DNA of 64,000 nt from Bettongia penicillata ogilbyi (taxonomy: Eukaryota; Chordata; Mammalia; Diprotodontia; Potoroidae): contig JAJHZJ010000695.1 of the NCBI GenBank assembly GCA_023548195.1, positions 1,127,423 to 1,191,422 on the forward strand, given 5' to 3'. The translations under genes were made by a program, and so were the position numbers. Within the stretch, counting starts at the first letter, position 1. Each line of letters starts with the position of its first letter. Positions 10,431 through 23,055 of the stretch are shown here, piece after piece. Under the pieces are notes generated by a model that saw only the letters and a list, made by a program, of their open reading frames with translations, did not search any database and had not been told where the DNA came from.

Positions 10431-13400
10431 ACTATGCTTTTTTGCTATTGTGCAAATTCACATTAATTTTTGCAATCCTCACTGCAATAGCACTGAAAAT
10501 CAATTTCACATTATTATTTCATTGTGAGAATAAATATTTATAAAACATCTATTCTGTTCTGGACTCTGTAGTGCCTCCTGAATATCATATAATGTTAAAT
10601 AGATCTCAGCATCTGACTTCAAGGAACTTGAAGTCTAATGTGATTTGGGGTGGTGTAGGGAAGAGATGTGTACATTTAAATGTTTCAGAATTTTAAAACA
10701 GTGTCTCTTCTCCCTACAGCTGCCCCTATTCAATATAAAAAAGATGCTGAGGCAAAGAATATTTTTCTAGCACCCAACTTCTGGTTAAAACGAGTCTTTT
10801 AAAACATGGCTTGAATATTCTTCACATAATAGATTTATCATCTGTCTCTGTATTTATAGTTGAAAACTTTCAGGGTTGGGATGTCCAGGCATAATAGATT
10901 CTCCACTAACCCAACATTTGAGAATTAAGGGCCAAATCCTCCTCTTCCCTCTCAATCCACTGTTGAAGAAACATTGAAAGATGACCTTAGGAGATATAAT
11001 CATGATTCCAGATGATTGACAGCAATGAAAGCTACTCATGTCCTGGTGAAGATGCAATGGACTCCATGGCAAAAAGAAACATGGATTTTGATGTGGATAC
11101 TATGAAAACTTGTTTTGCTTTATTGTGCATATTTGTTACGGTGGTTTATTTTGTTTTGCAGTTGGGGGAAGTGAGAGTGAGAGAAGACAAACTCATATTA
11201 ATTTCTAAAAATACATTTAACTGATAGAAACTCAAACATTGACGTTACTAAATGGAATGACTGGAGTGCATGAGAGAGGAACAGGTTAAGTACTATGAGG
11301 GTTTTTTATAGGAAAGGTCTTTGTCAGCTATAGATTTGAAATAACCATTAAGAGATAGAAGAAGGAAATAAAATAGGCTTACTAAGATACAAATTCAAAG
11401 ATCTTCACATAGTCTCTCAGCTCTGACATACCCAACAGTCTTAGCCAGAGATATACCCATGGGTCAGACACCCCTCTCATCTTTTCAACACTCTCCCCTG
11501 TTTGATCTCCACAGACACCACCAAGGTGGTGGAGAAACCATGATACTCACGTCCTGCTTAAAATGTCATTCTGCTGGCCATCTCTTCTATAAGCTTGTTC
11601 TATGAGATTGACATTTTGTTCTCTGTCTCCAGTATTCCCCTTACCCCATTCCATTTCCCCATAGACTCATAAATCTAGAACTGATTTAAATGATTTAAAT
11701 GAAATTTAAAGGCCATCAAGTCTACCACCCTCATTTTACAGATGAAGAAACAAATCTGTGCACTCTGGCTTCATCATATAGGCCATCTTCACAAAATATT
11801 TCAGGATAATTGGTCTGTATTGTCCACTGGGTTTGAGAAAGAATTCTGACATTTTTTCACTGGAAAGAGAGAGAACAGCTATCAAATGTATCTGTGTACA
11901 CTTCACCTCATAGTGGGGAATATGAGAGAAAGATTCAGAGAAGAGGCATTGTCCATAAATCATTCTTTCTATTATTTTGCCCATTTGGATCCTTGAAATA
12001 TAAAATTTTATCTACATCCACACCCTTAAGGAACCATTGAGGGCTTTATTTAACATATCCCAGCTGCCCTGGACAATGAGTGGAGTTTAGAGATATGAAA
12101 GGGTCAGTGGCAATATTGATATTGGTTTATAATTGGCAGTAAGACAAGGAAGACCAACACTTGGATATTTAGGAAAATAAAGGAAATGTGGATGCCCTGG
12201 CACAGGGTGTGAATTTGTTTCCAGAGCCAGTGAAAGAAGGTGATAGAGTCATAGACACATAGTTAGTGGGTCCAGAAATGAGTGAAATAAGGCCAATGTC
12301 TCAGGGCTCTCCTCTGAGCTTAGAAGGTGCTTCCCAGATACTCACCCTAACTGTTATTGTCCTGATCCCTGACCTCATCTCTTCATTACTGGTCCTCATA
12401 GACATTTCAGCTAAATGAATTTCCTAAAGAATGATAACAATTAGGGCTCTAGAGCAGATCTCCCTTTCATTCTCTTCATATTTAGCCCCCTCCCATCTTC
12501 CCTACCCTACAGTCATTTTCTCCACATTGATCTTTTCCTCCAAGTCTAAAGTGACAAATACAAGCCCCTGAGAAACCTTGCCCTAGCATGCTAGGTGTAG
12601 AGTAGAATGAAGGGAGATGAGCAGCCCCCTCTTATTTGCTTACCAACACATGTGCAGATGTTATGAGAAAGGGAAGGATCAGATGGACAGAGGCACTACA
12701 AGGTCTCAAGAGGAAAGATTAGGAAGATACAAGAAATATATGTATTGTATGAAAATACACTGAAAAGACCTCTTCCCTACACAGATGGGAAGAGCAAGGA
12801 AGCAGGATTGGTCTTTAGATCCCTGAGGGGGCTGGTAATAGAGAGCGCAGGTATTCTCAGTAAATTCCAGTACTTCCTAAGGCACTGGAGGGAAAAGTGT
12901 TAATTATAATGGGTCAAAGAACAGGTGACTCATTACCTGGAGACATGACTCATGCTGGAAACTAAATCTGCTTCCAGAAAGGAGTCAGCATATTCCTATG
13001 TAGCATTTTCATGCAATTCATTAAAAGGTCTGGCTCTTAGGTACCTGTCATGATTTCTGCTGGCTATTTTCAGTCTGTGTGGTTCAGTACAGTGATTGTT
13101 GTTTAGTCATTTTTCAATTGTTTAAGGCAGTGCCAACAGAGTTAATTTCCAAGATCCCTTGTCTATTCTTTTGTCCTTATTACATTATCCCTTGTCCTTT
13201 TATCGTATTTATTTGTGGGCATGTCATAGTAACCTATAGACTGGAAACCCTTGAATTCAAGGAAAGTCTCAGTTTTCACCTTTGTTTGCACAACACATGG
13301 CACTGTCTTTTGAACATAGTAGGTGATGAATTGGGATTGCATTGAGTTTTGACATTTATTAAGCAATGATTGTAAATCATGTTTTTTATAGATAAGCACT

Positions 13401-13484
13401 ATACCTGTGATTTCATTGATTTGAGGAAGTCCTGAGAGACTAAATGATCTTTACTATTACTGTACAACAGCACCTTCTTTGCAG

Positions 13485-13600
13485 TTTAGGGAGTCTTAGG
13501 GAATTGCATAGAGAACATGGAGATTAAATGACTTTTCCAAGGCCATGAAGGTTGTATGTGTCAGAAACTGGGCCTGAAGGTAAGTCTTATGTTCTTAACA
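13485..13600 (+). repeat. MIR-like relic
   Basis: A partial MIR-type core ('gattaaatgacttttccaag', 'gccatgaaggttgta') ends where homology to unit 2 (26230-26340) stops. Confidence 0.45.
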
Positions 13601-13604
13601 GTTT

Positions 13605-14212
13605 TGATGTAGTCTTAATAGAACTGTTCCTAACCCCAGTATTCTAACTCTATTACAGGCTCACTGTACCTATGTAGCCTCCCCATCGATGTCCTAATTT
13701 CTTCATATACGTCTCACTGCTCTGTAGAACAACAGGTGTGTTCCTGAAACTCATAGTTCTCAGAGAACCAGCAGGCATGGGAACCAAGCCACTGCTTCTA
13801 CCAAGCCCCAGATCCATTCTCACAAAAACAGCTGTGTTCTTGTAGTCTATCACAATTATGTCATCCATCTAGCCGTGATCACAATACCTAACTATCTATC
13901 TTAACCAGACAGGACCACAGTAGCTAGCCAAGTGGAAGGAATCATAGATAGGGCCCCTTCTCCATTACCTAATCCCTTAACAAACTCCTCTTGCCTTTTC
14001 AATATTAATCATATTCCTATATTCTATGTAAATTTCTGTTATGTAATTCCATCTTTACCCTATGTACTATAAAAATCCATCTTGCTTTCTCTGAAGTTGC
14101 TGGTTCCTCTTGGAACTTAGCCTGCTTCATGAGAGGTGAACTCTCAATAAATGCCTATACTTGGAATAGAGGTGGTCTGACTGAATTCTTTGAGATGATT
14201 CCCCCACAACAC
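13605..14212 (+). mobile_element. Probable solo LTR of an endogenous retrovirus
   Basis: About 600 bp interrupts the homology of unit 1 with unit 2. It has LTR-like architecture in the correct order: a TATAAAA box at about 14068, a promoter-proximal stretch, an AATAAA signal at about 14146, and an end near 'cccccacaaca'. No internal retroviral genes flank it, so a solo LTR is the simplest reading. Exact ends and target-site duplication could not be fixed; the left edge is uncertain by tens of bases. The signal spacing resembles gammaretrovirus-like (ERV1) LTRs, an inference only. Confidence 0.55.
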
Positions 14213-15213
14213 ATCATGAAACCTGGGTTTAAACTGAAATAATTTGATGAATCATAAGTATCTTGTCTCAGACTGTATTTTTTAAAGTTCATAATCGAAG
14301 GCAACAGTAAATTTTAAGTAGAGGCATGGGAAAACCATCATCCATCTTTTCCCTAAAAACACAGGGTGCCCCAAATCTATTCAAGCTCTTCTTTGGATCT
14401 ATCCGAGATCCACAGTCAGTCAACAAATGCATTTAGGGCACCTTCTATGTGCCAGATACTTTCTTAAGCACTAAAGATACAAGAAGCCAAAAGACAATCC
14501 CTGTGAACCCCCAAGGAGTTTCAGTAATTTGAATAACCTGACCCATCTGATTCAAACTAAATCACAGCAGAGTGAGAAACAAGGATTACTGTTAGAGGTA
14601 CATACTTGGGCAAGAGGTTCACTGCATGTCTGAGTGGAGAAGGGGACAGGACAAAGAATAGGTATTAATCTACAGGGTTTAGTTGAGTAGTTCCACTATT
14701 TCCTTGGGAGACTTTGTGTGGGTGATACTTGGAGCTATGAGACAGAAAGTACAAAAGAAGACATCAAATGTAGTGATGGGTTTGAGAGGTGATGCACTCT
14801 GGCAATGAGACAGGAGTTAGAGTGATCCTGGAAATGGGGAATAACTGCCATCTCCTGGAGACTGTGGAAAAGTGCAGTAATGAGAGCTATAGGAAGAATA
14901 AGTCAGTCAAAGGAAGGCACATTGGGATGCAAGGGAATGTGAGTCCTCTTCCTACACCTGAAGTGAACCCCAGCAAGTGAGGGCTGAAGGCAGAAAAATG
15001 TATCATGACAAAAGGTCACCCCCACCCCAAAAGCTCCCAGCTTCTGAAAGTGGGAGAGTTATAGGAAATGTGGCCTGTGGGATGGCAAAAGACAGCCATG
15101 TGCAGAAAGTACCAGGGATACCTGGGAATGAATGGAAACAAGTGAGGGCTGGAGGAGAAAAAAAATCAAAGCTGTACAAAGAAGGAGCAGAACCTGCTGG
15201 AGGGGCACTAATG
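14213..15213. other. Spacer between unit 1 and unit 2
   Basis: No gene is visible. The stretch 14410-14520 ('gtcagtcaacaaatgcattt', 'ctatgtgccagatactttc', 'taagcactaaagatac') is a marsupial/mammalian interspersed repeat relic of the type also found inside both OR relics. The remainder, including two short overlapping open frames near 14977-15224, shows nothing I recognise. Confidence 0.6.
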
Positions 15214-18200
15214 TGAAGGAGCATCGAACATCATCCTAAACTCTTACCTCCTCCCAGAGTCCTATCCAGGGGCACTTCTGAATCTGATTGAGACTCACTA
15301 ATAGATACACAGCACACACACAAATACGCATACACAACTACACGCACACACAGTAACAGTTAATAATGTAATTCTCCATGGGCTCTGATAGGAATTTCTT
15401 TGCTTCTTTTGCTTTATAAATAAACCTATTCATGCTCTAAAACTTTATGAGTCTATATGTTTGCACAGAGAACTAGTGAATACATCCTGAGTTGCGGGGG
15501 ACGGATGGCATGTGTGTCAAACACCGAAATTCTAAGATTTGTTACGTGAGGATGACAGAACTGAAAAATGAGAAATTTCTTAAAGTGGGCTAAAGTTTTT
15601 AGTGCTAGAAATACATTAATATACTATTTTGACAGAAAATCACTTCCACCTCCAATATTCATATATCTATCATATGGGAGATTTTCAATTTAATTTAAAA
15701 ATTTAATTTAATCAACGTTTTAATTTGGTTTGGTATATTACGACACAGTTCTAAGAAAATACTAGTGGTTTAAGTGCAAAGGTTTTATGAGGCTCAAATG
15801 AGAATGCATATAATGTACTTTGAAAACCTTAAAGTGTTACACAAACATCAGTTGTTGTTTTTGGTTTCCAGGAATCAGACCTCCAAGTTGGTCATGACTT
15901 TATTTCCAGAGCTTTTTACTAAACACCTGCAAAGCCCAAGCAAGGTTTCTAGACTAGGAAGTGGGTATGCTGGTAAATATTTAATAACTAGGCTTTCTAT
16001 ACTTCTCAGTATTCATTATATTTTTCATTTCTTAGAGCATTAACATTATAACATTAACATTCCACTATAATTATAAACTACAGTTCATTTAGTCATACCC
16101 CAATCAATGAGCAATTACTTGTTTCCAGTTCTTTGTATCACAAAAAGTGGTGCTATAAATATTTTGGTGCATCTGTTGATTTTCTTCATATTAATTGCCT
16201 CTGTAGCATATAAGTCTACTCGTAGCATCTCTGGGTCAAAAGGGATAAATATTTTAGTGTCCTTGCTTAGTTGAACTTTTCTAATGACATGAGGGCTTCA
16301 TATTCCTTGAGTTCTGCCCTAGACTGTTTTTTAAACTTTGTGTGCTTGAATTTCATTATCCCCCTTCAATTTTATTTCCCTGATTAATTGGTTTAATTGC
16401 TTATATAGTCACTGATAAGAATAATCAACAGTAGAGGTCTCAGCACAGATCCTTGGGCATTCCACTGAAGACCCTTCCTTCCAAAAAAGAAAAGGGAGAA
16501 AGAGAGAAAGGAGTAGGAGAGAGGGAGATGCATGGCATAAGGGATGTAGCAATAAAAATGAAGAAAGAGATTTTAATTACTATGATAATTTGTGAAATAC
16601 ACTAGATTTCTAGTAACACTTTTAATTTCAATTCAAACCAGCTGTTGCTTTCAGAAGTAACTTTCTGAAAGAATCAAACAGTCTAGGAAATTTTAAAAGG
16701 AAAGATAGCCCTTCAATTTAAATATAATTGATACAAGAGATTTATGAGGAATACAGGGGAATGGGAAATGAGACTTGGTTTGAACTCAGATCTGATTCCA
16801 TGCCCAGTGTTCTACACCTAGTGGTCAGTAGCTTCAACAGAATCATATTTTTGGTCCATGCAGATGTGGAGATTGTCAGGGAGCTTTCTAAGTTGTTGAT
16901 GGAGGACAAGCAGGAAAAGACCAAGCAACATCCAAAGCCTACTTTCTGTCTTAAGTTTCCCTGTTACATGATGGTGGTGTATCTTTGCGTTTCAATGTTG
17001 AAAAAAAATCAACACCTGGATTACTGGGGATTTCCTCTCATCCCAGAAGATGAAATCATATCCATAAGGTTTCTGTTCCTCACACAATGGGCACAAGATT
17101 TGTTCTTTACTCTATCCAAGAAAAATGGTTGGAGGATTACTCACCTCAAATCAATGCAACTTAACTAAATTTAATTCATGAAAATTCAGTTAAATTCATT
17201 TGAATACATTTATTAAGGGGCTATTTTTGTAAAGAGCCAAGTATTGAGGACTGGAAGATACACAAAGTTTATCTAAAGCTTAGGTACTGACCCATGGAAA
17301 TTAAAGTTTCATTTGCTTAAGAACATCTAAACTAATGACTAAAATAAATGAAAATAACAAGTGCTACCAAGTACAACTAAAGAAATTGCCCTAACTCCAA
17401 GGAAGGAAAGATTAATTCTTAATCTGTGCCATCAGATTTCACAGAGAAACTATCTCTGGTCCAAAGGAATTTGATTTGGCCCAGGTCATGGACAAATCAT
17501 TAAAATTCAACAATCGTCCTCTTTTCTCTATCTGATTCAGCTTCTTATCTACACAAGAAAAACTGTGCAAAAAACATCTTTTGTGTTGATGTGTTTATAT
17601 GTATTTGTGTTTGTATCAATCATAAGGACAAGAACTTTATAACCCACATAGGCTAGGAGGGAACCTATGAGATGCTCACTTCAGTGGAAAGATGACCTGT
17701 GGATTATGTTGGAGGAAGTAGGAAGGGGAAGAGAAAGAATTTTTGTGAAGGTAAATAGGATAAAAGAGAAATATGACCCTCAGCATAGAATCTCTTTCCT
17801 CTTCTCTCCTTGCCCCCAGTTCCTTTCCTATGATTCTATTTAAAATTCAAAACCTCACATACTTTGGACATAAACCTGGTCTGGACACTGAGTAAATGTA
17901 CACAAGACCCAGTAAGAAGTAGGGGACTGTTTCACTGCAGGGTGATCTTCAGCCGCTGAATAGAATAGAAGAGAACAATTAGCTTCACCTAGCCTTGGTA
18001 CTCCAACTCATGGCAGGAGTACAAATGGAAGGAATGAATCAACAATTCAAATTCTGTGGATTCACAGTTGAGTCAACAAATATTTCTTAACCACTTGCAT
18101 ATTAATTAAAACTTACTGCTGGAGGGGGCATTTCATACATGAGCTAGCTATGCCCCTGGGAAGTTATGTAACTTTTCCAAGGCCATACAGACTGTGAGTT

Positions 18201-21200
18201 CATTGATGGGTTTAGAATGTGGGTCCCATGACTTCAAATTCAATCCTCTTAGCACTGGACCACACTACTTCCTCAGGCACCTAGACTGTGTTTCTTGAGG
18301 AAATAATTGACCTAAGTAATTCAATAATCTTATTGGAGAAGTCTACATCAAACTCTTAAACTGAGACAGGCCTTGCCACCCATTAAAGGAGCAGAACTAA
18401 GGGGAGGATAGTCAGTCCTCTCAGAATCAGGGAGGACTTGGTACTTTCTCCAGATCCTTCTCTGGTGTCCCCAGATGTAGAGAACTGCAGATGAAAGTGG
18501 GATTGATAATACTGAGTCCTTACCAGGTCCTGGATAGGATCAGGTGACTGTTCACATTTCCCAAAGGTTGTAATAACACATTCAATGCATCTGGACATAT
18601 TACGCCCAAGGTGCCCTTGGGAAATATATGGAACAAAGGTTAAGGTAAGTCATGCTCAGGCCCAGCTCATGGAGTGTGAAAGAAATTCAGAAACCTTATG
18701 CTAAAAGTCATCATAAATCAGAGATACAGGTGGTTTTAACAGACAGTGCCAGATAAGTGATGGTCATTTTAAGACAGCCAAAAAATACTTTGAGACTATC
18801 ACAAGGGAGGACATCCAAGTCACAGCAGGGTACCTAAACTAGAGTATGCATTGCAGGATCTGGTGGTCAGTTACACAGTCTCCATCCACTTTTCACTTCA
18901 CATCACATTAATGTGAAGTGAGAGTCTAATTATCCTGCTCCCTCCCCAAGGCAGGGACTAGAAAGCCTTTGGGAGGGTCTCCAGCTCATTGGCCTATTTG
19001 CCAAGGGCAGGTGGGAAGGGAGGGAGGCCTTTTCTTGAGGAATTGAATATATTGGAAGATGCAGAGTCTAGGGAACTAGAGCCCTTCACAAATAACCTGT
19101 TGAGGACTCCTTGAAGGCTCTAATGATTAAATACTTAGCAAGATCTTTCATTTGGGGCAGAGGAACCTCTGGACTTTGACTCAGATGAGAAGGGTACCTG
19201 GAAATGCCAAGAAAATGAAAGGAAAAGGGTAGTGGCTAAGGACTAGCTATTCTCTAGAATCTCTCTTAGGAGACAGAGGGAGATCACTGAGGTGGCTTGT
19301 TGAAAATTGTCTGCTTGGTGATTTGGTTTTAAGTGATGACTCAACTTAGTTTGTGGACAGCTCATGGGACTGAGGGGCAGGACTCTGAGTAGTGAGGATT
19401 GGTGAGGGATAAAACAGGAACATGTTATTTAGCTTCATTGGGATGGACGTAGAGTATTACTCACTTCTGATGCCTCTTAGGGGCTGGGACTGTCTTCTAA
19501 GAACAAGACTGCCTCTTTCTTCTTAGGTAATAGGGTCAAGGAAGTACCTAGATCTGGAAGTACAAGAGAGGAGCATAGTCATGACATGTTTAAAAGGCGG
19601 GAAAAGTTGTAAGTATCCAGAAAAAAAAAATTTGATGCCTGTCAATTCCCTCCTCATCCATCCCTTTACCTTTCCCTTTATCCTCCTCAGGTTCATCAAA
19701 GCACACACTCCATATTCCCTGTATCATATCCAATTTGTTCTCTGTTCCTAAATCATCTAACACATAGACATACATGGTTCATCAAAAATGTTTGTTGAAG
19801 GAATTAATCGCTAAGTGGATTCATTACTGACTTATGAAAGAAGAGGTTGAATGTGACCTTTGAGGTCCCCAGGTCTCAAGGAAAAGGTATTCCTGAGAAT
19901 GACTCTGATAGCCCAAAGTACAAGGGAGAAAAGGCATCCTAAGGGGAACCTAAGATAAGATATCCTAAAAGGAGCATAGCAAAAGAGATTTGAAACTTCA
20001 AGACACCTTGAAAATCATTGACCATTCCCCTCATTTTGCAAATGAGGAAATAGGCACAGAGTTTTAGTGACTTTCCCCAAGTCACACAAATAGCTGATTT
20101 TTCTTTCTTTTCTATTCTCTCTCCTGGTTTTCCTAGCAGATATGCTGATCAACACTGGTAATCATAAGTTCACTCACTTTTGGAGCTCATATGAGAAATG
20201 CAGTCAAGGTCATCAGAGACATCCCAACAAACTGAATCATTCACTCAGGTATCACAATTTTGGAATTAAAGCTTTAACCATTCAGTCTGTTTCCACTTTT
20301 TGGGTCAGTATTTTATTAAAAAAGCTATTAGGCTATCTCAGTAGTGGCTCAAGAAGCTTGCAAATACTCAGTCTGTCAGACAGTGTCTCTAGTCCCATCA
20401 CATTCAAACAACATTTCCCTAAATACCTTCTCATTGTTTCTCTGATCAGTTGCTTAGACTGATCAGTTGCTTAGCCATGTGGCACTGTGGATGGAACCCT
20501 GGGCCCAGAATTTGAGTTCAGATGTGATCTTACTTATTCAGTGTGTGACCCTGGTCACTTAACTTCTCTTTTCTTCAGTGTCTTCATCAGTAAAATGAAA
20601 ACAATAAAGCAACTACCTCTCAGAGTTATGAGAATCAAATAAGATAATCATATGTGAAATGGGCTTAGCAGAGTGACATTTTATGAAAACTTACTCCCTT
20701 TCTTCCCTACTCATTAACACATTAGTAATAGTATCCTCCTTGACAGGGAAGATAAAGAGTGGGTATTCAAAGGGTATTAGTGAAAAGCATTAGTGTTTAG
20801 AGAAAGAACACTAGCTTTAAAATATAGAACTCCAGATCCATTTTCAGTATCTATATGACGATCAATAAGCCATTTACCCCAAAAGTCTCATTTTTCCTCT
20901 AATTATCAAAATATTATATGGAATTCTGACTAGGGAGTCAGCAGTAACACCTAGGATTTGACACATATGTGCATATTAACCCTGGTCCTTGGACTTCAAC
21001 ATCTCTGTGATATGGATACTTCTTGTATTCCAAGACAATAGAGAAGATACTGACCTGCATTAGTTAATAGAATCTCCACACCTGCGAGTTCCCTAGATCA
21101 ATGAAATCATAGGCCTTATCCCCATTCCACATACCTTGATTAGCTTGTAGGTGCAAAGCATCAAGCATGTGTAAAGAAGTCTCACTGAAAATATTAATTT

Positions 21201-22070
21201 ACTATAAAAATTTGAGATGTTAATGTTAACATCCTTGACCCTGAATTTAATAAGATAAAATATTTTGTTTAATTCATGTAATGACTGAGTATACAAGAAG
21301 TTCTACCTCTCTCTCTTGTACATTTCATCACTCACCCTTATGCAGGTCCTGTCAAAAACCCAGAGGATATGAGAGAGGAGATCCCTGAATTGGGTGAACT
21401 ATTACAGATATTGATCCACAAAGAATGAGAAAAAAAACAAGCTTATGAGGGCTCCAATTTAGGACAAAGCATTCATACATGTTTAATTTAAGAAATATAA
21501 AAAAATGTAATTTACATCATTTTTCCACCGTAAGAGGATGAGAAGCTAATGAACTTGTGTCATTGGTCCCCTGAAGTGATAATGCTAAATTCATAAGTAA
21601 CAGTAACATTGAAGATTCTTTTGTATAATTATATATAAATTTTAGTCTATAAGATCTAGTTATAAATAACAAAGGACATAATGTATGGAAATTGAATTAC
21701 AGACATTGACTTGACATGTTTGCTCCAGCTACTACTACTGTGATTATGAAGCAAGGTATGCAAGGGTAGTCTGATAAAATAAGCCCTGGCTGCTATTGTA
21801 GCATTATTTATATGCCCAACTACGATGCCCTTGAGTTGTGGTTGTTTATCATTGGAATACAAGTGTATAGTAAATGAATGGGGATAAAGAAGAAACAAAA
21901 ATATTGCCATTACCTTAAAGATAGTATCTGTCTAATAGGGAGCCCATTGTTTCTCCTTAATTTCTATACGAATATGGTTATTTTCCTTCAATTAAAAATA
22001 AAAACAGGACCAACTGGGTTGCTCACATGAGAATTTGGTGAAGAAAAATGGTCAAAGAAAAGACCTGTAT
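15214..22070 (+). repeat. Unit 2 upstream block of the tandem OR array
   Basis: It is collinear with 1-6180 from 15914 on. Its first 700 bp are collinear with 30880-31600, which fixes the left edge of a full unit near 15214. A short CA-rich tract lies near 15308-15355. MIR-like relics sit at about 18060-18285 and 20468-20690. The open frame at 16728-17168 differs in length and frame from its unit 1 counterpart and is not a gene. Confidence 0.8.
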
Positions 22071-22124
22071 ACCTGTGGCCACAGCAATAAGGAAGTGATC
22101 TTCTTGATCTGCAGAATTCTCACT

Positions 22125-23055
22125 ATGTGGCTCAATATCAGCTCTTCCCCCTTCCTTCTGACTGGCTTTCCAGGTCTAGAAGAAGCCCACCCTTGGATCT
22201 CTATCCCTGTCTTTGCTGTATACACCTTTGTGATTCTGGGCAATGGCATCCTCCTCTTCTTCATCTGGGATGACCACAGTCTCCACGAGCCCATGTACTA
22301 TTTCCTAGGCATGCTGGCAGCCACTGACCTTGGAGTGACTATGACTACAATGCCCACTGTACTGGGGGTCCTGTGGTTAGATCACAGGGAGATTGGCCAT
22401 GGGTTCTGCTTCTCTCAAGCCTACTTTATTCATTCACTTGCTATAGTGGAATCAGGTGTCTTGCTTGCCATGGCTTATGATCGATTCATTGCCATTAGAA
22501 ATCCCCTGAGATACTCATCTATCCTCACCAACACCAAAGTGGTAAAAATTGGGGTGGGGGCATTCCTAAGAGGCTGTGTAGCTATAGTTTCCCCAATAGT
22601 TCACCTCCATTGGTTCCATTACTGCCATTCCCATATTCTCTCCCATGCTTTCTGCCTCCATCAGGATGTAATCAAACTGGCCTGTGCAGACATCACCTTC
22701 AACTGCATCTACCCAGTAGTTCTAGTTTCATTAATTGTATTCTTAGATTTCTTGACCATTCTTTTCTCTTATATCCTAATCCTAAAAACAGTCATGGGTA
22801 TTGCCTCAGGAGAGGAGAGGAACAAAGCCCTTAACACCTGCATCTCCCACATCTACTGTGTTCTGATCTTCTATGTTACAGGGATTGGTTTATCTCTCAT
22901 TCACCGTTTTGGAAAGTAATGTGGTTCACATTGCAATGTGCTATATCCATTTCCTTTTTCCTCCATTAATGAACCCTATCATCTATAGCATCAAAACCAA
23001 GCAGATTCAGCGTGGCATTCTTCGTATGCTCTCTCTATGCAAATCCAAGGTCTAA
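22125..23055 (+). pseudogene. OR51B-like receptor copy 2, truncated by an 8-bp deletion
   Basis: The ATG at 22125 opens a frame that matches the intact copy through TM1-TM6 and all class motifs: N-terminal glycosylation site, [19 protein letters not shown] and the TCISH motif at the start of TM6. After the conserved RFGK at residues 261-264, eight bases (tgtgccac in copy 1) are missing at 22918/22919, creating an immediate TAA (22917-22919). The remaining coding sequence up to 23055 continues in another frame and still spells TM7 with NPIIY and the C-tail. The predicted product (264 aa) lacks the third extracellular loop, TM7 and the tail, so it is unlikely to fold as a receptor. Only this one lesion is visible, which suggests recent loss; an assembly error or a segregating allele is possible. 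Confidence 0.9.

Larger units (their letters stand above)
7201..13600 (+). repeat. Unit 1 downstream block of the tandem OR array
   Basis: This non-coding block follows the intact gene. It is collinear with 23056-26340 (unit 2, minus an internal piece), 39521-44140 (unit 3) and 44785-48510 (copy 4, first part only). It contains CR1/L3 remnants, MIR-like pieces and an extra internal tandem duplication. No open frame in it is conserved as protein between copies. Confidence 0.8.
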
